A stretch of 64,000 bases of DNA from Gammaproteobacteria bacterium (GTDB taxonomy: Bacteria > Pseudomonadota > Gammaproteobacteria > Burkholderiales > Rhodocyclaceae), in the NCBI GenBank assembly GCA_018825305.1, contig JAHJEO010000010.1:124001-188000 (forward strand), given 5' to 3'. Numbering within the stretch: the first letter of the stretch is position 1; each line of letters begins with the position of its first letter. Below, piece after piece: positions 45,586-54,514 of this stretch. The position numbers were made by a program, and so were the translations under genes. The notes beneath the pieces were generated by a model that searched no databases, had not been told where the DNA came from, and was given only the letters and a program-made list of their open reading frames with translations.

Positions 45586-46503
45586 ATGGCACTCCCTAGC
45601 AAAGTCAGAATCGTCGAAGTCGGGCCGCGCGACGGGCTTCAAAACGAAAAGCAGGACGTCCCGACCGCGACCAAGGTCGAGTTGATCCGGCGCCTGGGCG
45701 ATGCCGGCCTCAAGAGCATTGAAGCGACGGCCTTCGTTTCGCCCAGGTGGGTGCCGCAGATGGCCGATGCCGCCGAGGTCATGGCGACGATCGAGCGCCG
45801 CGAAGGCGTGGCCTACCCGGTGCTGGTGCCCAACATGAAGGGCTTCGAGGCGGCGCTGGCGGCCGGCGCGAAGGAGATCGCCGTTTTCGGCGCGGCATCG
45901 GAGACCTTCTCGCAGAAGAACATCAACTGCTCCATCGCCGAATCGCTCGAGCGCTTCCGCCCCGTGGTCGCGGCGGCGAAGGATGCGGACATCAGGGTGC
46001 GCGGCTACGTTTCCTGCGTGCTCGGCTGCCCCTACCAGGGCGAGGTCAAGCCGACCGCGGTGGCCGAGGTGGCGTGGGCGCTGTTCGACATGGGCTGTTA
46101 CGAGGTGAGCCTCGGCGACACCATCGGCAGCGGCACGCCCGAGGCGACCAAGGCGATGATCGAGGCCGCGGCGCGGCGCGTGCCGCTGAAAATGCTGGCC
46201 GGTCATTACCACGACACCTACGGCATGGCCGTCGCCAACATCTATGCCTCGCTCGAAGTCGGGCTTTCCGTCTTCGACGCCGCGATCGGCGGCCTCGGCG
46301 GCTGTCCCTATGCCGCCGGCGCCTCGGGCAACGTGGCGACCGAGGACGTGGTGTGGTTGCTGCAGGGACTGGGCCTGAGTACCGGCATCGATCTCGACAA
46401 GCTGGTGGAGGCCGCCGCCTGGATTTCGCAGCAGCTCGGTCGCGAGCCGCAGTCGAAGGTGGCGCGCGCACACATCGCCCGGAAGGCGGCGCTGGCGGCG
46501 TGA
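45586..46503 (+). CDS. liuE: Hydroxymethylglutaryl-CoA lyase
   Basis: This 305-residue enzyme splits HMG-CoA into acetoacetate and acetyl-CoA, the last step of leucine breakdown. It starts with VRIVEVGPRDGLQNE, which holds metal and catalytic residues; GHYHDTYGMAVAN carries two metal-binding histidines, and GLGGCPYAAGASGNVATEDV holds the active cysteine C240. The length is typical. It begins 11 bases after liuD. Its stop overlaps the DUF1289 start (GTGA). Confidence 0.95.
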   Translation: MALPSKVRIVEVGPRDGLQNEKQDVPTATKVELIRRLGDAGLKSIEATAFVSPRWVPQMADAAEVMATIERREGVAYPVLVPNMKGFEAALAAGAKEIAVFGAASETFSQKNINCSIAESLERFRPVVAAAKDADIRVRGYVSCVLGCPYQGEVKPTAVAEVAWALFDMGCYEVSLGDTIGSGTPEATKAMIEAAARRVPLKMLAGHYHDTYGMAVANIYASLEVGLSVFDAAIGGLGGCPYAAGASGNVATEDVVWLLQGLGLSTGIDLDKLVEAAAWISQQLGREPQSKVARAHIARKAALAA

Positions 46504-46688
46504 GCGATCCCGGCGGGCCGGCAGACGTCGAAGCGATCTATCCCTGCGTCGGCATTTGCATGGCGGACGACGAAGGTGCCTACTGCCTCGGCTGCGGCCG
46601 GCCGCTGATCGGGACGACCGCCCCGGCAACAGTCCCGGAGACACCCGCCGCCACCCCGGAGCCGGACGATGGCACCACAGCTGCCTGA
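46500..46688 (+). CDS. DUF1289-type small cysteine-rich protein
   Basis: This 62-residue frame starts with GTG at 46500, overlapping the HMG-CoA lyase stop by four bases. It has C16-X3-C20 and C29-X2-C32 in YPCVGICMADDEGAYCLGCGRP, the pattern of the DUF1289 family, probably a metal-binding knuckle. The family's later Trp-containing part is missing; a Pro/Thr-rich acidic tail stands there. It overlaps the next gene by 20 bases. The function is unknown. Confidence 0.65.
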   Translation: MSDPGGPADVEAIYPCVGICMADDEGAYCLGCGRPLIGTTAPATVPETPAATPEPDDGTTAA

Positions 46689-47595
46689 TTCGATCCGCGT
46701 CATCGAGCGCGGCTGGCTTTCCTCCAACAACATCCTGCTGTTCGACGACGCGACGACGGCGACGCTGATCGACTCCGGCTATGTCGGGCACGCGGCGCAG
46801 ACCCTCGAACTCATAAAGTCGGCGGTGGCGGGACGGCGGCTCAAGCGGCTAATCAACACCCATTCCCACTCCGACCACATCGGAGGCAACGCCACGCTGC
46901 AAAATGCCTGGGGCTGCGAGATCCTCATTCCCGCCGGAATCGAGGCCCACGTCGAGCGCTGGGACGAAGAGGCACTGTTGCTCGGCCCCGCCCGCCAGCG
47001 CGGCGACCGCTTTCGCCATGACGGAGTTGTCACCCCGGGTGACACATTGACCTTGGGCGGACTTGCATGGCAGGCGCTCGCGGCGCCGGGACACGACATG
47101 GAAGCGCTGGTGTTCCACTGCCCGACCGAGCGCATCCTTGTTTCCGGCGATGCCTTGTGGGCCGACGGCTTCGGTATCGTCTTCGGCGAGATACTCGGCG
47201 AGGCCGGCGCCCTCGCTGCCACGCGGCAGACTCTGGAAATGATCGCGCGCCTGCCCGTCGCTGTCGTCATCCCCGGCCACGGTGCCCCCTTCATGGATGT
47301 CGAGGCCGCACTCGATCGCGCCTTCAGGCGCCTCGCTGCCTTCGAGCAGGATCCGGCGCGCATGGCGAAGAACGCCATCAAGGCCTGCTTCGTCTTCAAC
47401 CTGCTCGACCTCGGTCGCTTGCCGCGGAGCGCTCTTGCTGCCTACGTCGACAGCGTGCCGCTGTTCCGCGACGCCGGCACGCGCCTGCTCGGCAAGGACG
47501 TCGATGCACTGTCCGCGTGGCTTCTCGACGAACTGCTACGCGGCGGTGCGGTGCGGATCGAGGGTGCCGACATCGTGCCGACCCTGGCCGCGTAG
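46669..47595 (+). CDS. MBL-fold metallo-hydrolase
   Basis: This 308-residue protein has the zinc motif THSHSDHIGGNATLQ near residue 64, PGHDMEALVFH, SGDALWADGFGIVF and IPGHGAPF, a complete dinuclear site of the glyoxalase II/beta-lactamase superfamily. It may hydrolyse an acyl thioester or lactone. The overlap with the DUF1289 gene and its position after liuE suggest it belongs to the liu transcript. A dispersed repeat copy codes for IKSAVAGRR near residue 50. Confidence 0.87.
   Translation: MAPQLPDSIRVIERGWLSSNNILLFDDATTATLIDSGYVGHAAQTLELIKSAVAGRRLKRLINTHSHSDHIGGNATLQNAWGCEILIPAGIEAHVERWDEEALLLGPARQRGDRFRHDGVVTPGDTLTLGGLAWQALAAPGHDMEALVFHCPTERILVSGDALWADGFGIVFGEILGEAGALAATRQTLEMIARLPVAVVIPGHGAPFMDVEAALDRAFRRLAAFEQDPARMAKNAIKACFVFNLLDLGRLPRSALAAYVDSVPLFRDAGTRLLGKDVDALSAWLLDELLRGGAVRIEGADIVPTLAA
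46814..46839 (+). repeat. Dispersed 24-base repeat inside the second MBL gene
   Basis: AAAGTCGGCGGTGGCGGGAC and the following GGCGG match the consensus with one change in the core and a shortened A-run. Read as IKSAVAGRR. Confidence 0.65.
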
Positions 47596-47667
47596 CACCC
47601 TGGCGGCGCCTGGCGCCTCGCCGGACGTCCTTCGCAACTCAGGCGCGAGCGGGTAAGCTCTGCCCTC

Positions 47668-48765
47668 ATGGACCGATTGTTCGACCTTGTCATCTCCTTC
47701 CTGCCCCTGCTCGCCACGGCGGCGGGAGTGGCGGTGTTCCTGTTTGTCGCCAACTGGGGTTTGCTGGCGCGCCATCCCGAATTCAGTGCCGACCGCCGGC
47801 TACCGCGGCAGCTCACCATGCTGGTGCTGCTGCTGGCCGGCGTCGTTGCCATCGTCCTCGCCTTGCCGGTCGGCGAGAGCATGCGCAACCAGGTGATCGC
47901 GTTGATCGGCGTGCTGGTCTCCGGCGTCGTCGCTTTCTCCTCGACGACGATCATTTCCAACCTCATGGCGGGGCTGATGCTGCATGCCGCCAAGTCGTTC
48001 CGCACCGGCGACTTCATTCGCGTCGGGGATTATTTCGGTCGCGTCGCGGGGCGTGGCCTCTTCAACACCGAGATCCAGACCGAGCGGCGTGAACTGGTCT
48101 ATCTGGCCAATACCTACATGATTTCGCACCCCATCGTGGTGGTGCGCACGTCGGGAACGATAGTCTCCGCCTCGCTGTCCCTCGGCTACGACGTCCACCA
48201 CACCCGCATCAAGAGCCTGCTGATCGCCGCCGCCCGCGAAGTCGGCCTGCAGGAACCCTTCGTCAAAATCGTCGAGCTCGGCAACTACGCGATTACTTAT
48301 CGCGTCAGCGGTCTGCTGGTCGAGGTCAAGGGCATGCTGTCGGCGCGCTCCAACTTCTACGAGACCATCCTCGATACGCTGAACGGCGAGGGGATCGAGA
48401 TCGCCTCGCCGACCATCATGAACCAGCGGCGCCTGGCCGACGACGCGCGGATCATGCCGGCCGCAAGCGACGAGATACCCGAAGTCGAATCCACCGGTCA
48501 TGAGTCGCTGGTGTTCGACAAGGCCGAGCAGGCCGAGCAACTGGAAAAGGCCAAGAATGAACTGCATGAACAGCTTCGCAAGATGGAAAAGAAGCTGGCC
48601 GCCGCCGAAGGCGACGAGAAGCAGGCCATTGCCGAACTGATCGCGCAGAAGCGCAGCCTGCTTGCCGAGTTCGAGCGCGACCGCAAGGATGCCGGCGAAG
48701 ACGAACCGGCCGGCGGCGACGAGAATGCGCCGAAAGACAGCGGCATTGGACGTGGCCGCAGCTGA
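47668..48765 (+). CDS. MscS-family mechanosensitive ion channel
   Basis: This 365-residue protein has three or four membrane helices in the first 110 residues. The pore-lining helix and following MscS beta domain are near 75-170 (VVAFSSTTIISNLMAGLML, then FRTGDFIRVGDYFGRVAGRGLFNTEIQTE). The tail from about residue 278 is highly charged and predicted to form a coiled coil (EQAEQLEKAKNELHEQLRKM). It should release solutes on osmotic down-shock. A short gap (72 bases) separates it from the MBL gene. Confidence 0.88.
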   Translation: MDRLFDLVISFLPLLATAAGVAVFLFVANWGLLARHPEFSADRRLPRQLTMLVLLLAGVVAIVLALPVGESMRNQVIALIGVLVSGVVAFSSTTIISNLMAGLMLHAAKSFRTGDFIRVGDYFGRVAGRGLFNTEIQTERRELVYLANTYMISHPIVVVRTSGTIVSASLSLGYDVHHTRIKSLLIAAAREVGLQEPFVKIVELGNYAITYRVSGLLVEVKGMLSARSNFYETILDTLNGEGIEIASPTIMNQRRLADDARIMPAASDEIPEVESTGHESLVFDKAEQAEQLEKAKNELHEQLRKMEKKLAAAEGDEKQAIAELIAQKRSLLAEFERDRKDAGEDEPAGGDENAPKDSGIGRGRS

Positions 48766-48783
48766 AGGCCGCGGGGCGCGGAC

Positions 48784-49101
48784 ATGATGGCTGGTGCGGC
48801 GATTCTTGTCATCCTCTGCGCCATGGCGGGCGGCTGGCTGGCGCGCGCTTTGCTGCTGGCGACGCTGCGGACGCGGCATCCGGAGCTCTTCGCCGAGCTG
48901 GGGCAGCCGTCCAGCCGGCAGCTGGACTCGCTGCTGCCCCGCTACCAGGAGCTGCATCTTCGATTCTGGAAGTACCTCTGGGGCAGCAAGGTGTTCCAGC
49001 TCGGCGACCGGCGCGTCGCTGCCCTGGCATGGGCTGCACGGGTTTCCGATGTCGCCCTGGGTGCCGCCGTGGCGGCCTTCCTGTGGATCGCCGCACAGTG
49101 A
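48784..49101 (+). CDS. Hypothetical membrane protein, 105 residues
   Basis: It has a membrane helix at the N-terminus (AAILVILCAMAGGWLARALLL) and another at the C-terminus (VSDVALGAAVAAFLWIAA). The soluble middle is helical and aromatic (LLPRYQELHLRFWKYLWGSKVFQL). I do not recognise a family. It begins 18 bases after the MscS gene, so the two are probably co-transcribed. Confidence 0.7.
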   Translation: MMAGAAILVILCAMAGGWLARALLLATLRTRHPELFAELGQPSSRQLDSLLPRYQELHLRFWKYLWGSKVFQLGDRRVAALAWAARVSDVALGAAVAAFLWIAAQ

Positions 49102-49162
49102 CGTCGGCAAAATTCGTTCAGCAGCGGCCGCCGCGTGCCGCGAAAAAAGGAGGCACGCCGTG

Positions 49163-49342
49163 ATGAAATCCTCGAGAAAATACCTTTGCGCCGCCCTGTC
49201 CGCGGCTTTGCTGCTGGCACTCGGCGCCTGCGCGCCCGAGGTGGGCAGCGAGCGCTGGTGCGCCAACATGAAGGCCAAGGCCAAGGCGGACTGGTCGGCC
49301 AACGAAGCGGTGGATTACGCCAGGCACTGCATCCTCAAGTAG
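49163..49342 (+). CDS. DUF3012-type small lipoprotein
   Basis: This 59-residue precursor has a signal peptide with lipobox L20-G-A-C23 (LLLALGAC). The mature part (PEVGSERWCANMKAKAKADWSANEAVDYARHCI) matches DUF3012, which is small, with two conserved cysteines. It should be anchored in the envelope. AAGGAGG precedes either the GTG at 49160 or the ATG at 49163; the latter gives the usual MK start. The function is unknown. Confidence 0.8.
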   Translation: MKSSRKYLCAALSAALLLALGACAPEVGSERWCANMKAKAKADWSANEAVDYARHCILK

Positions 49343-49377
49343 TGAATGGTTACGACCGGCGCCCCGGCGCGGATCTC

Positions 49378-49758
49378 ATGAAGCCGCTGCGAGCTGGCGC
49401 CCTGTACTTCGCCTGGGTCTTCGGCGCCGGCTTCGTGCTCGGCACGATCCGCGTGTTGTTGCTGGTGCCCCGCCTCGGCGTGCGCGTGTCGGAACTGGTC
49501 GAAATGCCCTTAATGCTCCTGGTGATGCTGTTCGCGGCGCGCTGGGTGGTGCGGCGCTACGCCTTGGCGTCGAGGCAGCGGCTGGCAACGGGGGCGATTG
49601 CCCTGGGCCTGCTGCTATTGGCCGAGATTTCGATGGTCTGGCTCCAGGGGCTGACGCTGGCGCAGTGGATCGCCGGGCGCGATCCGGTGTCCGGTCCGGT
49701 CTATGGCGCGATGCTCGTGCTGTTCGCACTGCTGCCCTGGCTGGTCGCCCGTCGCTGA
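49378..49758 (+). CDS. Hypothetical integral membrane protein, 126 residues
   Basis: It has about four membrane helices (LYFAWVFGAGFVLGTIRVLLL, VEMPLMLLVMLFAARWVV, LATGAIALGLLLLAEISMVW and VYGAMLVLFALLPWLVA). I do not recognise a defined family beyond small conserved proteobacterial membrane proteins. The ATG at 49378 follows a GC-rich stretch without a strong ribosome site. Its TGA stop is immediately followed by a dispersed repeat copy. Confidence 0.7.
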   Translation: MKPLRAGALYFAWVFGAGFVLGTIRVLLLVPRLGVRVSELVEMPLMLLVMLFAARWVVRRYALASRQRLATGAIALGLLLLAEISMVWLQGLTLAQWIAGRDPVSGPVYGAMLVLFALLPWLVARR

Positions 49759-49783
49759 AAAAGTCGGCGCTGGCGGGACGGCG
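49758..49783 (+). repeat. Dispersed 24-base repeat starting at a stop codon
   Basis: A perfect copy (A-run, GTCGGCGCTGGCGGGACGGCG). Its first A is the last base of the TGA stop of the preceding gene. It ends about 40 bases before rapZ. Confidence 0.78.
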
Positions 49784-49823
49784 CGGCACCCGGCAGCAGG
49801 CATGATCCGCTATCCTTGCACCC

Positions 49824-50672
49824 ATGCAGCTCGTCCTGATCAGCGGCCTTTCCGGCTCCGGAAAATCGATCGCCCTCAACGTCCTCGAGGACGCGGGCTA
49901 TTTCTGCGTCGACAACCTGCCGGCACCCTTGCTGCCGCAACTGGTCGCCCAGTTCGAGGCCGACGACATGGGCCGGGCTGCGGTGGCCATGGACATGCGG
50001 GGCGGCGCCGGAATCGCCGGCTTGCCGGCGCTGTTGCGTGAGCTGCAGCAACGACCGGGGGTCGACTTGCGCTTCGTCTTTCTCGATGCGCGCGACGAGG
50101 TGCTGATCCAGCGCTTTTCCGAGACGCGGCGGCGCCATCCGCTGGCCTTTGACGACACCACGCTGGCCGAGGCGATCGGCCGCGAGCGTGATGCGCTGGA
50201 GAACCTGTCCTCGCTCGGTCATCGCATCGACACCAGCAACATCCGGCCGAACGCGCTGCGCGCCATGATCAACGACTTTGCTGCGCTCGATGCGCGCCAG
50301 GGCCTGACCCTGCTGTTCGAGTCCTTCGGCTTCAAGCACGGCATCCCGCTCGACGCCGACCTGGTGTTCGACGTGCGCTGCCTGCCCAACCCGCATTACG
50401 ACCCGGCACTGCGGCCGCTGACCGGCCGCGACGCGGCGGTGATCGGCTTCCTTGAGGCGCAGCCCGAGGTAGCACAGATGCTCGGCGACATCGGCGACTT
50501 CGTCGCGCGCTGGCTGCCCAGCTACATCCGCGACAACCGCTCCTACCTCACCGTCGCCGTCGGCTGTACCGGCGGCCAGCATCGCTCGGTGTATTTCGCC
50601 GAAGCGCTCGCCGCGCGTTTCGGCGGCGAGTTGCGGGTGCTGGTGCGTCACCGCACGCTGGCCGGCCAGTGA
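49824..50672 (+). CDS. rapZ: RNase adapter protein RapZ
   Basis: This 282-residue protein binds small RNAs and nucleotides and, in enterobacteria, directs RNase E to GlmZ to control glucosamine-6-phosphate synthesis. The Walker A motif GLSGSGKS is at residues 8-15, followed by [14 protein letters not shown]. The C-terminal domain has [14 protein letters not shown] near residue 242. The usual rpoN-ptsN neighbours are absent, so the sRNA partners in this organism are unknown. Its stop overlaps the next gene. Confidence 0.95.
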   Translation: MQLVLISGLSGSGKSIALNVLEDAGYFCVDNLPAPLLPQLVAQFEADDMGRAAVAMDMRGGAGIAGLPALLRELQQRPGVDLRFVFLDARDEVLIQRFSETRRRHPLAFDDTTLAEAIGRERDALENLSSLGHRIDTSNIRPNALRAMINDFAALDARQGLTLLFESFGFKHGIPLDADLVFDVRCLPNPHYDPALRPLTGRDAAVIGFLEAQPEVAQMLGDIGDFVARWLPSYIRDNRSYLTVAVGCTGGQHRSVYFAEALAARFGGELRVLVRHRTLAGQ

Positions 50673-51058
50673 GCCGCGACTGGCTCGAGCTGCTGCGCCC
50701 CGGCGACTGGCTGGTAATGTTGGCCGGGCTGGTGGCGGTGGCCGCCGCGCTGCCGCTGCTGTGGCGCGGCGGCGCGGCCGATCTGGCGGTGGTCAAGCGC
50801 GACGGCACGGTGGTGGCGGAGCTGCCGCTGACGCAGCCGCGCAAGCTCGATGTCGCCGGCCCGCTCGGTACCACGGTGATCGAAGTGCAACCCGGCCGCG
50901 CCCGCGTCGCCTCCGATCCCGGACCGCGCCAGTATTGCGTTTTGCAGGGCTGGTTGACGCGACCAAATGCCATTGCCATCTGCGCCCCAAACCATGTGAG
51001 CCTGCAGCTTTCCGGGCCGAGGAGCGATGGGGGCGGCTATGACAGCCTCAACTACTGA
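50669..51058 (+). CDS. NusG domain II-containing membrane protein
   Basis: This 129-residue protein has one N-terminal membrane helix ([21 protein letters not shown]) and an extracytoplasmic beta domain that resembles the NusG-II fold ([16 protein letters not shown], then [25 protein letters not shown]). The Cys-X-hydrophobic pattern and CAPNHV end are typical. It starts with GTG overlapping the rapZ stop. Such proteins often stand beside Gx transporters, as here; their role is unknown. Confidence 0.8.
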   Translation: MSRDWLELLRPGDWLVMLAGLVAVAAALPLLWRGGAADLAVVKRDGTVVAELPLTQPRKLDVAGPLGTTVIEVQPGRARVASDPGPRQYCVLQGWLTRPNAIAICAPNHVSLQLSGPRSDGGGYDSLNY

Positions 51059-51626
51059 GCGGGGAGCGGACGCAGTCCGCGAACAACCGTCACCCCCGCC
51101 TGGGCGGGGGGCGGGGGGTGGGGGCGTAATTGAACTGGAAGTCACCGCCGTCGATCGCCGCATCGCGCGCTACGCGGCGGCAGCCATCGTGCTGACCATC
51201 GCCGAGGCGGCGATTCCGTCGCCACTGCCCGGCGTCAAGCCGGGGCTGGCGAACATCGTGACGCTCATCGTGCTGTGGCGCCATGGCTGGCGCGAGGCGG
51301 CCTGGGTGACACTGCTGCGCGTGCTGGCCGGCAGCCTGCTGGTCGGACAGTTTCTGGCGCCGGGCTTCTTCCTGTCGCTGACCGGCGCGGCCCTCAGCCT
51401 CGCGGTGCTGGCGCTGGCGAGCCGCCTGCCGCGCAACTGGTTCGGCCCGGTCAGCCACAGTGTGCTGGCGGCCTTTGCCCATATTGCCGGGCAGCTCATG
51501 GTGGTGCGGCTGTGGCTGGTGCCACACGACGGCGTATTCCATCTGACCCCCGTTTTTGCCGGGGCTGCGTTATTGTTCGGCATCGTCAACGGCCTGATCG
51601 CGGCCAAACTGCTGGAAGAAAAATGA
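51027..51626 (+). CDS. Gx transporter family protein
   Basis: This roughly 199-residue membrane protein resembles the Gx transporter family, once annotated as heptaprenyl diphosphate synthase component I: AEAAIPSPLPGVKPGLANIVTLIVLW (near residues 59-84) and LRVLAGSLLVGQF are characteristic. The substrate is not established. The first 35 codons include a G-rich inserted-looking stretch (51090-51125) similar to other GC hairpin repeats here, so the true start could be ATG 51039 or further in. It overlaps the NusG-II gene (32 bases) and ubiX (ATGA). Confidence 0.8.
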   Translation: MGAAMTASTTERGADAVREQPSPPPGRGAGGGGVIELEVTAVDRRIARYAAAAIVLTIAEAAIPSPLPGVKPGLANIVTLIVLWRHGWREAAWVTLLRVLAGSLLVGQFLAPGFFLSLTGAALSLAVLALASRLPRNWFGPVSHSVLAAFAHIAGQLMVVRLWLVPHDGVFHLTPVFAGAALLFGIVNGLIAAKLLEEK

Positions 51627-52225
51627 AGACAGTCGCTGTTGCTTTCACCGGTGCCTCCGGCATGCCCTACGGCGTGCGCCTGGTCGAATGCCTTATCCGC
51701 GCCGGTGTGCGGGTCTGGCTTATCTACTCTCAGGCAGCGCAGATCGTGGCGAAGCAGGAGATGGACCTGGTGCTGCCGGCGCAGCCGCGCGAGGCGCAGC
51801 GACTGTTCGCCGAGCGCTTTGGTGCGCAGGATGGGCAGCTCACTGTCTTCGGCCGCGACGACTGGAACGCGCCGCTGGCCTCGGGCTCGAATCCACCCGA
51901 TGCCTACGTCATCTGCCCCTGCACCATGGGCACGCTGGCCGAGGTGGCCGCCGGCATGGCGCGCGACCTGGTGACGCGCGGCGCCGACGTGGTGCTGAAG
52001 GAAGGGCGCAAGCTGATCCTGGTACCACGCGAGACGCCGTTCTCGGCCATCCACCTCGAGAACATGCTCAAGCTGACGCGTGCCGGCGCCGTCATCCTGC
52101 CGCCCAACCCCGGCTTCTACCACCATCCGCAGGACGTGCAGGGCGTGGTCGATTTCGTCGTCGCCCGCATCCTTGACCAGCTCGGTGTGCCGCACCAGCT
52201 CATGGCACGGTGGGGCTCGGAGTGA
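51623..52225 (+). CDS. ubiX: Flavin prenyltransferase UbiX
   Basis: This 200-residue enzyme adds a dimethylallyl group to FMN, making the prenyl-FMN cofactor of UbiD-type decarboxylases used in ubiquinone synthesis and aromatic degradation. Family signs are AFTGASGMPYGVRL at the start, VICPCTMGTLAEVAAGMARDLVTRGADVVLKE in the middle and LVPRETPFSAIHLENML. ubiD is not in the window. The ATG at 51623 overlaps the Gx transporter stop. Confidence 0.95.
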   Translation: MKTVAVAFTGASGMPYGVRLVECLIRAGVRVWLIYSQAAQIVAKQEMDLVLPAQPREAQRLFAERFGAQDGQLTVFGRDDWNAPLASGSNPPDAYVICPCTMGTLAEVAAGMARDLVTRGADVVLKEGRKLILVPRETPFSAIHLENMLKLTRAGAVILPPNPGFYHHPQDVQGVVDFVVARILDQLGVPHQLMARWGSE

Positions 52226-52806
52226 GCTTTCTGACCGTTCCGCTGTTCCCGCTGCAGACGGTGTTGTACCCCGGCGGCGCCCTGCCGCTGAAAATCTTCG
52301 AGCAGCGCTACATGGACATGGCAAAGGCCTGCATCCGCGACGAGACGCCCTTCGGCGTCTGCCTGATCGCGCGGGGCGGCGAGGTCGGCGCGGCCGCCGA
52401 ACCGCAGCCGGTCGGTACCCTGGCGCGCATCGCCACGTGGGACATGGAACAGCTCGGCGTGCTGCAGGTGGTGGCGCATGGTGGTGTGCGCTTCCGCATT
52501 CGGCGTCACTGGGCCGACGCGGCGGGGCTGGTGCATGGCGAAATCCGGCTGCTGCCGGATTTGGCGGCCGAGGCCGTGCCGGCGGATTGCGCCGGACTGG
52601 TGACGCTGCTGCGCGCCATCGTCGCCGACCTCGGCGCCGCCGCGCCGCCGGCGCCGCGCTTCGACGACGCGGCCTGGGTCGGCCATCGTTTTTGCGAAGT
52701 GCTGCCCATCCCGAATACGGCGCGGCAGATGTTGCTGGAACTCGACGATCCGGCGGCGTTGCTCGCCATCGTCCGCAAGTACCTGGCGCAGAAAAAGCTG
52801 GTCTGA
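52222..52806 (+). CDS. LON N-terminal domain protein (peptidase S16 substrate-binding domain)
   Basis: This 194-residue protein consists of the Lon substrate-binding domain without ATPase or protease parts: TVPLFPLQTVLYPGGALPLKIFEQRYMDM near the start and GRFRI-like HGGVRFRIRRHW later. Stand-alone members are common in betaproteobacteria with unknown function. The GTG at 52222, overlapping the ubiX stop, gives the usual N-terminus; an upstream in-frame GTG at 52210 lies inside ubiX. Confidence 0.85.
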   Translation: MSFLTVPLFPLQTVLYPGGALPLKIFEQRYMDMAKACIRDETPFGVCLIARGGEVGAAAEPQPVGTLARIATWDMEQLGVLQVVAHGGVRFRIRRHWADAAGLVHGEIRLLPDLAAEAVPADCAGLVTLLRAIVADLGAAAPPAPRFDDAAWVGHRFCEVLPIPNTARQMLLELDDPAALLAIVRKYLAQKKLV

Positions 52807-52837
52807 GGCACGCCGGCGGCGGCGCTGCTGGCGGCGC

Positions 52838-52865
52838 TTGACATCGCATTCCTCCCCCATAAAAT
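52838..52865 (+). promoter_or_regulatory. Strong sigma-70-type promoter for mmsA
   Basis: A perfect TTGACA (52838-52843) is followed after 16 bases by TAAAAT (52860-52865). It lies about 95 bases before the mmsA start and after the LON-domain gene stop. Confidence 0.65.
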
Positions 52866-52959
52866 GGGTGCACACTATTGCATGCCGTTCGTATATATGA
52901 ATGGTGGCGTGGCGGCCTTGTTTGTTGCCCGCACGTCGCAACCCCAAAGGGACAGGCCC

Positions 52960-54483
52960 ATGACCTCCAAGCTATACGACGAAGCCCAGCCGCAGCAACT
53001 CGGTCATTTCATTGACGGCAAGCTCCGTCCCGGTGACGGCAAGCGTTGGGGCGAGGTCTTCAACCCCGCCACCGGAGAAGTGGTGGCGCAGGTGCCGCTG
53101 GGCGGGGTGGGCGACGTCGATGTCGCGCTCCGGGCCGCCACTGGGGCATTGCCAGGCTGGGCCGACACCACGCCGCTGCGGCGGGCGCGGGTGATGTTCA
53201 AGTTCAAGGAACTGCTGGAAAAGAACGCCGACGAGATCGCCGCGGCCATCACGCGCGAGCACGGCAAGGTGCTGTCCGACGCCAAGGGCGAGCTGACGCG
53301 CGGCATCGAGGTGGTCGAGTTCGCCTGCGGCATTCCCCATTTGCTCAAGGGCGAGTATTCCGACCAGGTCGGCGGTGGCGTCGACAGCTGGTCGATCCGC
53401 CAGCCGGTCGGCGTGTGCGCCGGCATCACGCCCTTCAACTTCCCGGTGATGGTGCCGATGTGGATGTTCCCGGTGGCGTTGGCCTGCGGCAACACATTCG
53501 TGCTCAAGCCTTCCGAGCGCGATCCCTCGCCGGCCCTGATGCTGGCCGAACTGCTGCGCGAGGCCGGCCTGCCCGACGGCGTGTTCAACGTCGTGCATGG
53601 CGACAAGACGGTGGTCGATGCCCTGCTGACCGACCCGCGCGTGTCCGCCGTCAGCTTCGTCGGCTCGACGCCGATCGCGCAGTACATCTATGCGACCGGC
53701 ACCGCGCACGGCAAGCGCGTGCAGGCGCTGGGCGGCGCCAAGAACCACATGGTGGTGATGCCCGATGCCGACCTCGACCAGGCGGTCGATGCGCTGATGG
53801 GCGCCGCCTACGGCTCCGCCGGCGAGCGTTGCATGGCGATCTCGGTGGCCGTCGCCGTCGGTGATGTCGCCGACGAACTGGTCAAGCGCATGGCCGAGAA
53901 GACGCGCAACCTCGCCATCGGCCCCGGCACCGATCCCAAGGCCGACATGGGGCCGCTGGTCACCCGTGCCCACTACGACAAGGTTCGGGGCTACGTCGAT
54001 CAGGGCGTCACGGAAGGCGCCGACCTGGTGGTCGACGGTCGCGACTTCAAGGTGGCGGGCCACGAGGGCGGCTTCTTCCTCGGCGGCTGCCTGTTCGACC
54101 GCGTCGAGCCGGCGATGCGCATCTATCAGGAAGAGATCTTCGGCCCGGTGCTGTCCGTGGTGCGCGTGGCGGACCTCGACGCGGCGATCGGACTCGTCAA
54201 CGCCCATGAGTTCGGCAACGGCGTCGCGGTGTTTACCAGCAGCGGCAACACGGCGCGCGAGTTCTCGCGGCGCATTTCCGTCGGCATGGTTGGCATCAAT
54301 GTGCCGATCCCGGTGCCAATGGCCTTCCATAGTTTCGGTGGCTGGAAGCATTCGCTGTTCGGCGACCACTCCATCCACGGCCCCGAGGGCGTGCGTTTCT
54401 ATACCCGGCTGAAGACCATGACGGCGCGCTGGCCGCAGGCGGGCGAACTGTCGGCCAACGCCTTCATCATGCCGACGCACTGA
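52960..54483 (+). CDS. mmsA: Methylmalonate-semialdehyde dehydrogenase (CoA-acylating)
   Basis: This 507-residue enzyme turns methylmalonate semialdehyde into propionyl-CoA with NAD and CoA, in valine and thymine breakdown. The catalytic Cys is C291 in [14 protein letters not shown], where the Arg before Cys and CMA are typical of MmsA as opposed to other aldehyde dehydrogenases. [17 protein letters not shown] and the [19 protein letters not shown] end also fit. The ATG at 52960 gives [11 protein letters not shown]; the frame is open 32 codons upstream, across the region just downstream of the promoter. Other valine genes (mmsB) are absent. Confidence 0.93.
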   Translation: MTSKLYDEAQPQQLGHFIDGKLRPGDGKRWGEVFNPATGEVVAQVPLGGVGDVDVALRAATGALPGWADTTPLRRARVMFKFKELLEKNADEIAAAITREHGKVLSDAKGELTRGIEVVEFACGIPHLLKGEYSDQVGGGVDSWSIRQPVGVCAGITPFNFPVMVPMWMFPVALACGNTFVLKPSERDPSPALMLAELLREAGLPDGVFNVVHGDKTVVDALLTDPRVSAVSFVGSTPIAQYIYATGTAHGKRVQALGGAKNHMVVMPDADLDQAVDALMGAAYGSAGERCMAISVAVAVGDVADELVKRMAEKTRNLAIGPGTDPKADMGPLVTRAHYDKVRGYVDQGVTEGADLVVDGRDFKVAGHEGGFFLGGCLFDRVEPAMRIYQEEIFGPVLSVVRVADLDAAIGLVNAHEFGNGVAVFTSSGNTAREFSRRISVGMVGINVPIPVPMAFHSFGGWKHSLFGDHSIHGPEGVRFYTRLKTMTARWPQAGELSANAFIMPTH

Positions 54484-54514
54484 GCGCGACGGCTCGTCCG
54501 CCGTGCCCGGCTGC

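Noticed and set aside
51090-51125. G-rich stretch in the Gx transporter N-terminus as a third copy of the 145-base repeat
   Set aside because: It shares only a CCCCC/GGGGG hairpin character; the TTACGGGGAG and CCTTGGGAYGG landmarks are missing.
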